Assembly: GCF_026130545.1 (NCBI RefSeq)
Contig: NZ_JAMOIM010000003.1
Span: 124,001-188,000, forward strand
From: Lichenifustis flavocetrariae
GTDB lineage: Bacteria; Pseudomonadota; Alphaproteobacteria; Rhizobiales; Beijerinckiaceae
DNA length: 64,000 nt
Reading direction: 5' to 3'
Each line of letters opens with the position of its first letter. The stretch's first letter is position 1. The notes beneath the pieces were generated by a model. That model was not told the origin of the DNA. It saw only the letters and a list, made by a program, of their open reading frames with translations, and made no database searches. Position numbers and translations under genes: made by a program. Below are positions 18,365 through 27,106 of this stretch, one piece after another.

Positions 18365-18387
18365 GACAGGACTGGCCACTCGGTTTG

Positions 18388-18423
18388 GTGCGACGCACAA
18401 TCTGTACGACGCACCATCTATAC
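18388..18423. promoter_or_regulatory. Tandem 16-bp direct repeat and short palindrome upstream of cyoA
   Basis: Two adjacent 16-base units, GACGCACAATCTGTAC (18392-18407) and GACGCACCATCTATAC (18408-18423), match at 14 of 16 positions. The first overlaps the perfect palindrome GTGCGACGCAC (18388-18398), and GACGCACA recurs at 18473-18480. The array lies just upstream of cyoA in the 187-base divergent gap shared with the MFS gene, where a transcription factor controlling one or both genes would bind. The factor is not identified. Confidence 0.55.
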
Positions 18424-18551
18424 AAAGACACAACGCCTGGGGAGTAGGCGATTTGTCCACCCCGAGATGTTTGACGCACATGCCTAGACGGCCCTATGCG
18501 ATACGGGAGATAATCGCGGACCCATCCGGACAGGCACGAGGAGTTTGTGGC

Positions 18552-19889
18552 ATGGCCACACCCAGTCAACAACCGGCTTCATCGACCGCTCTCGAGCGTG
18601 ACGCACGCCTCGTCAGCGCGGATCAGGGGCATGTGTCGCCAAGCGAAATCGCGATCGGCGTGGTGATCGGCAGAACCTCGGAAGCCTTCGACTTCTTCGT
18701 CTACGGGATCGCGGCCGTTCTGGTCTTCCCGAGCCTGATGTTTCCTTTCGCGGATCGCCTGCCGGCGACGCTGTATTCCTTCGCCATTTTCGGCCTCGCG
18801 TTTCTGGCCCGGCCGATCGGCTCCGTTCTGTTTATGGAAATCGACCGCCGGCATGGACGTGGGGTCAAATTGACCATCGCGTTGTTCCTCCTCGGCGGCT
18901 CAACGGCTGCGATCAGCTTTCTGCCCGGCTACGACGTGATTGGCGCCGGTTCGATCGTGCTTCTGGCGATGTTTCGATTCGCACAAGGGCTGGCACTCGG
19001 TGGCGCGTGGGACGGCCTCGCCCCGCTCCTCGCCATCAACGCTCCGCCCGGCCGACGTGGCTGGTATGCCATGGTGCCGCAGATCGGCGCGCCGATCGGA
19101 TTCATGGTGGCAAGTGGGCTCTTCGCCTTCTTCGAACTCAATCTGACCCAGGACGACTTTCTCAGCTGGGGCTGGCGCTACCCCTTCTTCGTCGCGTTCA
19201 CGATCAACGTGGTCGCCCTGTTCTCCCGGCTGCGACTCATCGCGACAGAGGAATTCGAGGAGGCGCTGGAACGCCGCGACCTCATGCCCGCGCCTGTCAC
19301 GAAGATCATCAAGGCGGAAGGCTACAACATCGTCATCGGTGCCTTCGTGCCCTTGGCGAGCTTCGCCTGCTTCCACCTCGTCACCATCTATCCGCTGTCC
19401 TACATCTTTCTCTACACGGACCGGTCACCGGGCGAGTTTCTGCTGAAGCAACTCGGCGCCGCCGTGATCTGTCTTGTCGGGGTCGTGCTGTCGGGTTTGC
19501 TCGCCGATCGCTTCGGGCGCAGAAACCTGATCGGCACCACAGCGGTCCTGATCGCGATCTTCAGCTTCTTCACCCCATTCCTGCTCGGTGGCGGCGTGCA
19601 CGGGCAGACGACCTTCGTGCTGGTCGGGTTTGGCCTCCTCGGCTTGGCGTTCGGTCAGGCCGCTGGTGCCGTGGCGTCGAACTTCTCCAGCGCGAACCGC
19701 TACACGGGCTCGGCGCTGACGTCCGATTTGGCGTGGCTGGTCGGCGCGGGCTTCGCCCCGCTCGTGACCCTGGGCTTCTATGACTGGTTCGGCCTCTGGG
19801 CTGTCGCCATCTATCTGCTGTCGGGCGCGTTCTGCACGCTGGCCGCGCTGGGGGCCAACACGCGGCTGGCCGCGATGCGGGACGTTTGA
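18552..19889 (+). CDS. MFS transporter, sugar/metabolite:H+ symporter type
   Basis: 445 residues, about twelve membrane helices. It begins with IAIGVVIGRTSEAFDFFVYGIAAVLVFP in the first helix, which holds the Glu-Ala-Phe-Asp motif of the MHS branch. The loop after helix 2 has FLARPIGSVLFMEIDRRHGR, another MHS-like signature. The ATG at 18552 has GAGGAG upstream; the longer frame to 18207 runs back into cyoA on the other strand. Genes of this type often lie divergent to cyoABCD in alphaproteobacteria. The substrate is unknown. Confidence 0.88.
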   Translation: MATPSQQPASSTALERDARLVSADQGHVSPSEIAIGVVIGRTSEAFDFFVYGIAAVLVFPSLMFPFADRLPATLYSFAIFGLAFLARPIGSVLFMEIDRRHGRGVKLTIALFLLGGSTAAISFLPGYDVIGAGSIVLLAMFRFAQGLALGGAWDGLAPLLAINAPPGRRGWYAMVPQIGAPIGFMVASGLFAFFELNLTQDDFLSWGWRYPFFVAFTINVVALFSRLRLIATEEFEEALERRDLMPAPVTKIIKAEGYNIVIGAFVPLASFACFHLVTIYPLSYIFLYTDRSPGEFLLKQLGAAVICLVGVVLSGLLADRFGRRNLIGTTAVLIAIFSFFTPFLLGGGVHGQTTFVLVGFGLLGLAFGQAAGAVASNFSSANRYTGSALTSDLAWLVGAGFAPLVTLGFYDWFGLWAVAIYLLSGAFCTLAALGANTRLAAMRDV

Positions 19890-19915
19890 TGCACGCTTGA
19901 GGACGATCGGAGGAT

Positions 19916-20698
19916 CTAACCTGAGCGTTGCGACAGCCGATAGGCTAGCAGGACCGGTACGAACGTGATGGCCGTGACGATCAGGACCACGACGTTGACT
20001 TCCGGCAGGCGCTGACCGAGCCGGATCGCGCCGAAGATCCAGAGCGGCAGCGTGTTTTGCGCGCCCGCCGTGAACGTGGTGACGATTACCTCGTCGAAAG
20101 ACAGCGCGAAGGCCAGGATCGCGCCCGAGATGAGGGAGGTCGAGATCAACGGCAGCGTCACGAGCCGGAAGGTGCGCCAAGCGTCCGCGCCAAGATCCTG
20201 CGAGGCTTCGCCGAGAGAGCTCGGCAGGCGGCGAAGGCGGGCCAGGACGCTGTTGTAGACCACCACAATGCAGAATGTCGCGTGACCGACCACGATGGTT
20301 CCGAAGGACAGGCCTGTGCCGGCGGTCGCGAAGAACGAGTTGAGCGCCATGCCGGTGATGATGCCCGGCAGCGCGATGGGGAGCGCCACGACGAAGGACA
20401 CCGCCTCCCGGCCGACGAAGCGGAAGCGATGCACCGCGAAGGCTGCCGCCGTGCCGAGCACGACCGCAATGGCCGTGGCGATGACGCCGGCCTGAAGCGA
20501 AAGCCCGAGCGCGGCGCGAATCTCGCGGTTGTTCCAGGCAGAGACGAACCAACGCAGGCTGAAGCCTGGGATCGGCCATGTCTGAATGTTCGACGCGTTG
20601 AAGGCGTAAAGCGCGATGACGGCGATCGGCCCGAACAGGAAGGCGAGCACGATCCCGCTCCAGAGCGCGAGCAGGATCCGGGCGAAACGCGACGGCAT
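19916..20698 (-). CDS. Polyamine-type ABC transporter permease (YdcV/PotC-like)
   Basis: 260 residues, six helices, starting SRFARILLALWSGIVLAFLFGPIAVIALYAFN. The EAA loop (SLGEASQDLGADAWRTFRLVTLPLI, at about 150-175) is the contact with the ATPase. The ATG at 20698 has GAGGAC upstream; a GTG at 20713 overlapping the previous stop would add five residues. It is the last gene of the operon patD-ydcT-ydcS-ydcU-ydcV-like. In E. coli this set (YdcSTUV) is a putative putrescine-type importer. Confidence 0.88.
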   Translation of the reverse strand: MPSRFARILLALWSGIVLAFLFGPIAVIALYAFNASNIQTWPIPGFSLRWFVSAWNNREIRAALGLSLQAGVIATAIAVVLGTAAAFAVHRFRFVGREAVSFVVALPIALPGIITGMALNSFFATAGTGLSFGTIVVGHATFCIVVVYNSVLARLRRLPSSLGEASQDLGADAWRTFRLVTLPLISTSLISGAILAFALSFDEVIVTTFTAGAQNTLPLWIFGAIRLGQRLPEVNVVVLIVTAITFVPVLLAYRLSQRSG

Positions 20699-20709
20699 GG
20701 CGGGCGTCC

Positions 20710-21597
20710 TCACATGGCGTCGGACGCGCCGAGGCGGCGCGCGAGCGTCAGGTACAGGGCCATGACGATCAACGGAATCGCGGCATAGGCGGCGGCGAAA
20801 GGCACGTTATTGGCGATGCCGACATTGGCGTAGACGACATTGCCGATGAAATCCGAGCCGGGGCCGCCCACCAGGACCGGCGTGATGTAATCACCCAGCG
20901 TCAAGGAGAAGGTGAAGATCGATCCGGCGACCAACCCTGGCAGGCTCAGGGGCAGCACGACGCGCCCGAAGGTGCGCCAGCTTCGCGCCCCCAGATCCTC
21001 CGACGCCTCGAACAGCGAATGCGGGATGCGTTCGAGCGCGGTGTAAAGCGGCGTGATCATGAAGGGCAGCCAGATGTAGGAAAACACGATCCACATGGCC
21101 CATCGCGAATAGCCGATGTCGAGGTCGGGCAGGCCGATGCTGTTCAAGGCCCAGTTGAGCACGCCGTCATGGGCCAGGATCAGACGCCACGCGTAGACGC
21201 GGGCCAGATAGCTCGACCAGAGCGGCAGCAGCACCAGGGTTAACAGCGTGACACGCAGCTTCGGGCCAGCGATGCGCGCCATGAAGAAGGCGAACGGGTA
21301 GGCGATGAGCGCGTCGGTGATCGTGACAGCCGCCGCCATGCCGATCGTGCGCAACGCGATGGCGCGGTAGGTGGGGCTCCCGAGAATGCGGCTGAAATTC
21401 TCGAACGTCCAGGTTCGGTCGATCTCGCCCGTCAAGGCGTCAACGCTCCAAAAGGCCGTGATGAAAAGCAGCACCAGCGCGCCGAGATAGATCAGCACGA
21501 ACCAGGCGAGCGGCGGCACAAGCGTCGCCGTCAAGGCGAGGCTGGGCCTGCGCCAGAGAGCGGCTGAGAGACGGCGATGGAGAGTGATGGAAGCCAT
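20710..21597 (-). CDS. Polyamine-type ABC transporter permease (YdcU/PotB-like)
   Basis: 295 residues with six helices. The first follows a basic stretch (SLALTATLVPPLAWFVLIYLG), and the EAA loop SLFEASEDLGARSWRTFGRV occurs at about 175-195. Start at the ATG 21597, where the signal-free membrane protein begins; upstream in-frame codons back to 21645 run across a hairpin and have no family match. It forms the membrane channel with the following permease. Confidence 0.88.
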   Translation of the reverse strand: MASITLHRRLSAALWRRPSLALTATLVPPLAWFVLIYLGALVLLFITAFWSVDALTGEIDRTWTFENFSRILGSPTYRAIALRTIGMAAAVTITDALIAYPFAFFMARIAGPKLRVTLLTLVLLPLWSSYLARVYAWRLILAHDGVLNWALNSIGLPDLDIGYSRWAMWIVFSYIWLPFMITPLYTALERIPHSLFEASEDLGARSWRTFGRVVLPLSLPGLVAGSIFTFSLTLGDYITPVLVGGPGSDFIGNVVYANVGIANNVPFAAAYAAIPLIVMALYLTLARRLGASDAM

Positions 21598-21613
21598 GAT
21601 GGTCGCGGGTTTG

Positions 21614-21643
21614 GCCCCTCTCCCGCCTGAGCCGGTGAGGGGC
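21614..21643 (-). repeat. Intercistronic stem-loop between binding-protein and permease genes
   Basis: GCCCCTC (21614-21620) and GAGGGGC (21637-21643) pair around a 16-base loop, directly followed by the 10-bp palindrome GCGAGCTCGC (21646-21655) at the end of the binding-protein gene. Hairpins at this place in ABC operons commonly stabilise the upstream message and reduce downstream expression, so that the binding protein is made in excess. The sequence type (CCCCTCTCC with its complement) is also common as a dispersed element in Proteobacteria. Confidence 0.55.
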
Positions 21644-21654
21644 AAGCGAGCTCG

Positions 21655-22803
21655 CTATCCCTTGATTTCCTGCCACTTCTGCTGCCAGTCCGTGTAGCTC
21701 GTGCAGCCCCGGGAACCGTCGCCGCATTGTTGCATCGGCGTCTTCCAGAATTTGATGCTCTTGAGATAGTTGGCGGGCGCATCGAGGTGGTATTTGGCGC
21801 AGGAGCCAGCCTGCTGGGCATCCATTTCGGTGCAGGCCTTCGTGTTCACGGGCGTCTCGCCAAAGTAGATCGCCTGCTGGGCCTGGACCTTCGGGGTCGA
21901 GACATAGGCCATGAATTTATAGGCGCAGTTCGGATGCTTGGTTTTGGTGGCGAGCATCCAGCTGTCGGCCCAGCCGGTGGCGCCCTCGCTCGGCACGGCA
22001 TCGGCCACCGGCAAGCCGGCATCCTTCAGCGAGTTGGTCATGTAGGGCCAGGAGGCGCCGATGGCGGCATCGCCGTTCTTGAACAGTTCGATCTGATCCG
22101 AGGCCAGGGCCCAATATTTCTTGATGAGCTTCTGCTGCCCCTTCAGGAGTTCGGCCGCGGCATCGAGCTGGGCCGGGGTCAGCTCGTAGGGATCGGTGAT
22201 GCCGAGTTCGGGTTTGCTCTTCGAGAGGTAAAGCGCCGCATCGGCGATCTGGATCGGGTTGTCCGGCACACTCACGAGGCCCTTGTACTGCGGGTCATAG
22301 AGCGCGCTCCAGCTGGTCGGGGTACCCTTGACCTTGGCGGTGTTCCACAGGAGCACGTTCGGCCCCCATTCGTAGGAAACGCCGTAGTGAACGCCCTTCA
22401 GCGTATTGTGGGGCGGAGCCTTGAGGTCCTCGACAAAATTGGGGAAGTCGGGGATGAAGCTCGTCTCGATCGGCTGCACGTCACCGCCGTAGATGAGCCG
22501 TAGGCTGGCATCGCCGGAGGCCGAGACGAGATCATATTCACCGCCGCCCCCCGAACGCATCAGCGCCACCATCTCGTCGGACGAGCCGGCATATTTCTTG
22601 TTCACCTGACATCCCGTTTCGGCCTCGAAAGGCTTGACCCAGTCGTCCTGCGCATAGCCCTCCCAGGCGACGATGTTGAGGGCGCCTTCCCCCTTGCCGA
22701 TCTCCTTCGGATAGTTCGGCTCCGCGGGCGCTCCCCATCCTGCCGTGGTGAGGCTGGCGAGCGACAGCGCCACGGTGCCGAACCGTGCGAATTTTCTGAT
22801 CAT
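21655..22803 (-). CDS. Polyamine-type ABC transporter periplasmic binding protein (YdcS/PotD-like)
   Basis: 382 residues. The ATG at 22803 is preceded by a near-perfect AAGGAGGTG ribosome binding site. A Sec signal peptide (MIRKFARFGTVALSLASLTT, then AGWGA) leads to a mature protein with LNIVAWEGYAQDDWVKPFEAETGC, the start typical of PotD/PotF/YdcS-family proteins, and PYMTNSLKDAGLPVADAVPSEG later. A Cys pair near the C-terminus (QQCGDGSRGCTSY) may form a disulfide. It captures a polyamine-like ligand in the periplasm. Confidence 0.88.
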   Translation of the reverse strand: MIRKFARFGTVALSLASLTTAGWGAPAEPNYPKEIGKGEGALNIVAWEGYAQDDWVKPFEAETGCQVNKKYAGSSDEMVALMRSGGGGEYDLVSASGDASLRLIYGGDVQPIETSFIPDFPNFVEDLKAPPHNTLKGVHYGVSYEWGPNVLLWNTAKVKGTPTSWSALYDPQYKGLVSVPDNPIQIADAALYLSKSKPELGITDPYELTPAQLDAAAELLKGQQKLIKKYWALASDQIELFKNGDAAIGASWPYMTNSLKDAGLPVADAVPSEGATGWADSWMLATKTKHPNCAYKFMAYVSTPKVQAQQAIYFGETPVNTKACTEMDAQQAGSCAKYHLDAPANYLKSIKFWKTPMQQCGDGSRGCTSYTDWQQKWQEIKG

Positions 22804-22822
22804 GAACACCTCCTTATGTGGT

Positions 22823-23869
22823 TCAACGTGTCTCGTCCAAAACACGGAGCGTGGACGGATCCCAGCCGACCGCGACGGGGCTGCCGGACACTAAATCTGC
22901 AGGGTCGCCGTCGTTCGGCCGCAGGGCTTCGATCGCCGTGCCATCGGCGAGGCGGATCACGAGTTTCGTCATCATGCCAAGATAGATCTCGTCCTCGAGG
23001 CGCCCCGGCTCGACGTGAAATCCCGCCGGCATCGCCGTCCCGGGCGGTGCGACCCGCACCTTCTCGGGCCGCAGCACCAGCACACTGCTGTCGCGGCGCA
23101 CGAGGCTCGACGTGCCGACAAAGCCGGCCACGAAGGCGCTCACCGGACGGTCGTAGATCTCGCGCGGGGTTCCGATCTGCTCGATGCGCCCTTTGTTGAA
23201 GATGGCGATCCGGCTCGACATCGACAGCGCCTCCTCCTGGTCATGCGTGACATAGAGAAAGGTTATGCCGACCTCTTTCTGGATATGTTTGAGTTCCAGT
23301 TGCATGTCGTGCCGCAGCTTCAAGTCGAGCGCCCCGAGCGGCTCGTCGAGCAGCAGTAGGCCGGGCCGATTGACGATGGCGCGAGCGAGCCCGACGCGCT
23401 GCCGCTGTCCGCCCGAGAGTTGCGCCGGCAACCGCTCTCCGAAGGCCGTCATCTGCACGGTGCGGAGAGCCTCCGCGACCCGCGCCCGGCAGGCGTCGCC
23501 CCGCACACCCTTGGCCTTGAGCCCATAGGCGACGTTGTCGGCCACGCTCATGTGGGGAAACAGCGCGTAATCCTGAAACACGGTGTTGATGTTGCGGTCG
23601 AAAGGCGGCGTGCGGGCGACATCGACACCGTCGAGTTCGATGATCCCCGCATCGGGCCGTTCAAAGCCGGCGATTAGCCGCAGAGTCGTTGTCTTCCCCG
23701 AGCCCGACGGGCCGAGCAGGGTGAAGAACTCCCCCCGGCCGACCGTCAGATCGACATGCTCCACCGCGGCGGCGCCCTTGTAGTGTTTGCGGATTCCCGT
23801 GAGCCTCAGGACGATGTCCGCCGGGGAGACGGCGTGCGGGAGCGTGAGGGCAGTGGCGGGGGCGTTCAC
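22823..23869 (-). CDS. Polyamine-type ABC transporter ATPase (YdcT/PotA-like)
   Basis: 348 residues from a GTG at 23869. Walker A GPSGSGKTTT at about 54-63, the Q-loop in FQDYALFPHM, the signature LSGGQRQR at about 150, Walker B LLLLDEPLGALD and the switch His in YVTHDQEEAL are all present. The C-terminal TOBE-type regulatory domain follows RPVSAFVAGFVGTSS. It is the energising subunit for the neighbouring permeases, 25 bp downstream of the dehydrogenase gene. Confidence 0.92.
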   Translation of the reverse strand: MNAPATALTLPHAVSPADIVLRLTGIRKHYKGAAAVEHVDLTVGRGEFFTLLGPSGSGKTTTLRLIAGFERPDAGIIELDGVDVARTPPFDRNINTVFQDYALFPHMSVADNVAYGLKAKGVRGDACRARVAEALRTVQMTAFGERLPAQLSGGQRQRVGLARAIVNRPGLLLLDEPLGALDLKLRHDMQLELKHIQKEVGITFLYVTHDQEEALSMSSRIAIFNKGRIEQIGTPREIYDRPVSAFVAGFVGTSSLVRRDSSVLVLRPEKVRVAPPGTAMPAGFHVEPGRLEDEIYLGMMTKLVIRLADGTAIEALRPNDGDPADLVSGSPVAVGWDPSTLRVLDETR

Positions 23870-23894
23870 CCGAACTTTCCGGAAGGCGGGTCGA

Positions 23895-25319
23895 TCAGAG
23901 CTTCACCATGACGTGACGCGCCACGGTGTAATCGTCGAGCGACAGGAGCGACATGTCCTTGCCATAGCCGGAGGATTTGACGCCGCCGTGCGGCATCTCG
24001 TTCACGAGCATGAAATGCGTGTTGATCCAGGTGCAGCCATATTGCAGCCGTGCCGCCGTCGCCATGCCACGGCCGATATCCTTGGTCCAGACCGAGGAGG
24101 CGAGGCCGTAATCGGAATCGTTGGCCCAGGAGATGGCTTCCTCGACATCCGAGAAGCGCGTCACCGACACCACGGGGCCAAACACTTCGCGCCGAACGAT
24201 CTCGTCGTCCTGCCTGGCGCCGGCGATGACGGTGGGCTGGAAGTAGAACCCGGCCCCGTCGGAGGGGTTTCCGCCGGTCACCACCTCGATATGGGGCAGC
24301 GCCCGCGCCCGTTCGACGAAGCCCGACACGCGGCCGCGCTGGCGCTCGCTGATCAACGCGCCGATCTCGGCCGCATCCCCGCTCTGCGGCCCGTACGCGA
24401 TGCTCGACACCGCGGTGGCGAGGTTAGAGACGAGCTTGTCGTAGACCTTGGCGCCAGCATAGACTCGGCACGCCGCGGTGCAATCCTGGCCGGCGTTGTA
24501 ATACCCGAACGTGCGGAGCCCGCTCACCACCTCGTCGATGTCGGCATCGTCGAAGACGACGACGGGCGCCTTGCCGCCGAGTTCGAGGTGGGTGCGCTTG
24601 ATGCCCTTCGAGGCAGCCTCCAGAACCTTACGGCCTGTCGAGACGTCGCCAGTTAGCGAAATCATGCGGACCGACGGGTGGGAGATCAGGGCCGCGCCAA
24701 CCGTGTCACCCCTGCCGACCACGAGGTTGAAGACACCCTCGGGCAGGAGGTTCGCGGCGATTTGAGCGAATCGCAGCGCCGTCAGTGGGGTCTGCTCGGA
24801 GGGCTTCAGCACGATCGTATTGCCGGCCGCGATCGCCGGCGCCACTTTCCAGGCCAGCATCATCAACGGGTAGTTCCAGGGCGCGATCGAGCCGACGACC
24901 CCGACCGGATCGCGCCGGATCATGCTGGTGTGGCCCGGCATATACTCCCCCGCCACGGCGCCTTGCATGCAGCGAACCGCGCCCGCGAAGAAGCGGAAGC
25001 AATCGACGATCGCCGGGATCTCGTCGCCGATCACGCGAGCCAGGGGCTTGCCGCAATTGAGGCTTTCGAGGCGCGCGAACCCGTCTGCGTCGGCCTCGAT
25101 CGCGTCGGCGATCTTCAGAAGCAGGGTGGAACGCTCACCGGGCGTGGTGCGCGACCAGGTCACAAAGGCCCGCTCAGCCGCCTTCACGGCGGCATCGACC
25201 TGGGCCTCGCTCGCATCCGCGATCGTGTCGATCAGATCACCCGTCGCCGGATTGACGATACGCTCGGCTGGACCCTGGCCGGCGACGAAGCCGTTCCCGA
25301 TCAGCATGTCCGTAAGCAT
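23895..25319 (-). CDS. Aminobutyraldehyde dehydrogenase-like aldehyde dehydrogenase (PatD/YdcW family)
   Basis: 474 residues of the NAD-dependent aldehyde dehydrogenase superfamily. [20 protein letters not shown] (about 143) and [10 protein letters not shown] form the cofactor pocket. The general-base Glu is in [17 protein letters not shown] (about 242) and the catalytic Cys in [11 protein letters not shown] (about 279). Close context with a YdcSTUV-type importer matches E. coli ydcW (patD), which oxidises 4-aminobutanal from putrescine to GABA. First gene of the five-gene operon. Substrate assignment rests on family and context. Confidence 0.88.
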   Translation of the reverse strand: MLTDMLIGNGFVAGQGPAERIVNPATGDLIDTIADASEAQVDAAVKAAERAFVTWSRTTPGERSTLLLKIADAIEADADGFARLESLNCGKPLARVIGDEIPAIVDCFRFFAGAVRCMQGAVAGEYMPGHTSMIRRDPVGVVGSIAPWNYPLMMLAWKVAPAIAAGNTIVLKPSEQTPLTALRFAQIAANLLPEGVFNLVVGRGDTVGAALISHPSVRMISLTGDVSTGRKVLEAASKGIKRTHLELGGKAPVVVFDDADIDEVVSGLRTFGYYNAGQDCTAACRVYAGAKVYDKLVSNLATAVSSIAYGPQSGDAAEIGALISERQRGRVSGFVERARALPHIEVVTGGNPSDGAGFYFQPTVIAGARQDDEIVRREVFGPVVSVTRFSDVEEAISWANDSDYGLASSVWTKDIGRGMATAARLQYGCTWINTHFMLVNEMPHGGVKSSGYGKDMSLLSLDDYTVARHVMVKL

Positions 25320-25588
25320 TGCTTTGAGATCCCTGACTGTTCGACGGGCACGATGCTAAAGCCGATCGGCCGCAAAGGAAAACTGGAATCGGCCGAGAGC
25401 CTCGGCTGTACGGATGGATTGTCTCGGTGTCGGATTGATCCGAAATCCCGTCTCAAACTGTGGCGTGCCGGTGACGGACCGGCGCAACCTTTGTGACCGG
25501 CTCAAGCTTTCATTAACCTCTTGCACGGTATCGCCTAGAGCTTGACGAACGGCGGGGCGACCTGTCGGACAAGCCGGGAGACGGCGGC

Positions 25589-26938
25589 ATGGACCACGGG
25601 ACGCAGCAGGGCCGAGCGAGGCGTCTCGGGGGTCGGATCACCGTCCTGGCCGTAGGCGCCTGTCTGTCGGTGTCCTCGGCGCTGGCGGGCGACCCCGGCG
25701 TAACGGGGCCGGTCGCAGTGGACGCCACCAAGCTTCAGCCCGCCGTCGCGGTGGCCGCGCGACTTGAGCGGGCCGGGCAAGGCGCCCGTGTGATTTTCGA
25801 CCTGACCCGCCCCGTCGAGGCGCGAGCCTTCGTGCTTGAAAATCCGGATCGCGTGGTGGTCGAGACATCACAGGTCAATTTTCAGCTCGACTCGCGCGCG
25901 GGCCAGTCGGGCGCGACGGCCTCGGGTCCGGTCAAGGCATTCCGGTTCGGCAGCTATGCGGCCGGCAAGTCGCGGATCGTGATCGATCTCCGCGGGCCGG
26001 CACGGGTCGCGAGAGTCGAGTCAGAGCCGATCGCCGGGCGCGACGCCACCCATTTCGTGATCGAACTCGCTCGGTCCGACCGCACGAGCTTCCACGAGGC
26101 CGCCATCAAGGCCGCGGCCTCGCAATCACCTCCGCCGGCAGCAGCGGTGATGCGCTCGCCCGTCGACGAAAAGCCGGTGGTGGTCATCGATCCCGGCCAT
26201 GGCGGGATCGACCCCGGCGCCACCGGGATCGGCGGTATCCTCGAAAAGCAGCTGACCTTCGATTTCGCCTCGACCCTCGCGGCCAAGCTCACTGCGACCG
26301 GTCGCTACAACGTGATCCTCACCCGCACGACAGATACGTTCGTGTCGCTGCGTGATCGCGTCAAGATCACGCGCGATGCCAATGCGGCGCTGTTCGTCTC
26401 GATCCATGCCGATACCGTCGCCGAAGGTGACAGCGTGTCCGGCGCCACCGTCTACACGGCCTCCGAAAAGGCGTCCGACGCGGAAGCCGCGCATCTCGCC
26501 GACAAGGAAAACCGGGCCGACCAGGACGCCGGCCTCGAAGCCACGCCCGATGCCAGCGAAGTCTCCGACATCCTGTTCGATTTGACGCGCCGGGAAACCC
26601 GCACCTACTCGCACGCATTCCAACGGACGCTCACCGGCTACTGGCAGAAGATCGCCCGGCTGAACAAGAATCCCGAGCGGGCCGCCGGGTTCTGGGTGCT
26701 CAAAGCGCCAGACGTCCCGTCCGTGCTCCTCGAACTCGGCTATCTGTCGAGTGCAAGCGACGTCGCGGCGCTCACCTCCCCGCAATGGCGCGAAAAAGCG
26801 ACAGGCGCGATCGCGGCCTCGATCGCCACCTTTTTCGAGGCGCGCGGCCGTGTTCGTCCATCGCAGATCGATCAGGCCAATCTTCAGGCCGTCGATTCCG
26901 ACAAAACCGCCGTTGTTGCGCTTCGGCCACATCTCTGA
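25589..26938 (+). CDS. N-acetylmuramoyl-L-alanine amidase, AmiC type (AMIN + Amidase_3)
   Basis: 449 residues. A signal peptide (ITVLAVGACLSVSSALAG) is followed by an AMIN domain (about 45-150; RVIFDLTRPVEARAF and RIVIDLRGP) that targets the division septum. The zinc amidase domain spans about 190-430. Zinc and catalytic residues are visible: IDPGHGGIDPG (first His), ILEKQLTFDF (Glu), FVSIHADT (second His) and LLELGYLSS (catalytic Glu). It cleaves stem peptides from peptidoglycan during daughter-cell separation. It lies upstream of PBP1A in the same direction, a common arrangement in alphaproteobacteria. Confidence 0.93.
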   Translation: MDHGTQQGRARRLGGRITVLAVGACLSVSSALAGDPGVTGPVAVDATKLQPAVAVAARLERAGQGARVIFDLTRPVEARAFVLENPDRVVVETSQVNFQLDSRAGQSGATASGPVKAFRFGSYAAGKSRIVIDLRGPARVARVESEPIAGRDATHFVIELARSDRTSFHEAAIKAAASQSPPPAAAVMRSPVDEKPVVVIDPGHGGIDPGATGIGGILEKQLTFDFASTLAAKLTATGRYNVILTRTTDTFVSLRDRVKITRDANAALFVSIHADTVAEGDSVSGATVYTASEKASDAEAAHLADKENRADQDAGLEATPDASEVSDILFDLTRRETRTYSHAFQRTLTGYWQKIARLNKNPERAAGFWVLKAPDVPSVLLELGYLSSASDVAALTSPQWREKATGAIAASIATFFEARGRVRPSQIDQANLQAVDSDKTAVVALRPHL

Positions 26939-27106
26939 ACAAGCCATCGGCGGTTCTTAACGATTCCTGATCATCCCGCCCGATCGCCGCATTGGAACCA
27001 CAAAAGCGCCGCAGCGTCTGAGCATCCCGATGTGCCGCAATCGTGTAAGATCAGAGGGGTGTTCCCTTAGGGCGGCGTTCGGGTTCGACGAAAAGGCGAG
27101 TTCTTG

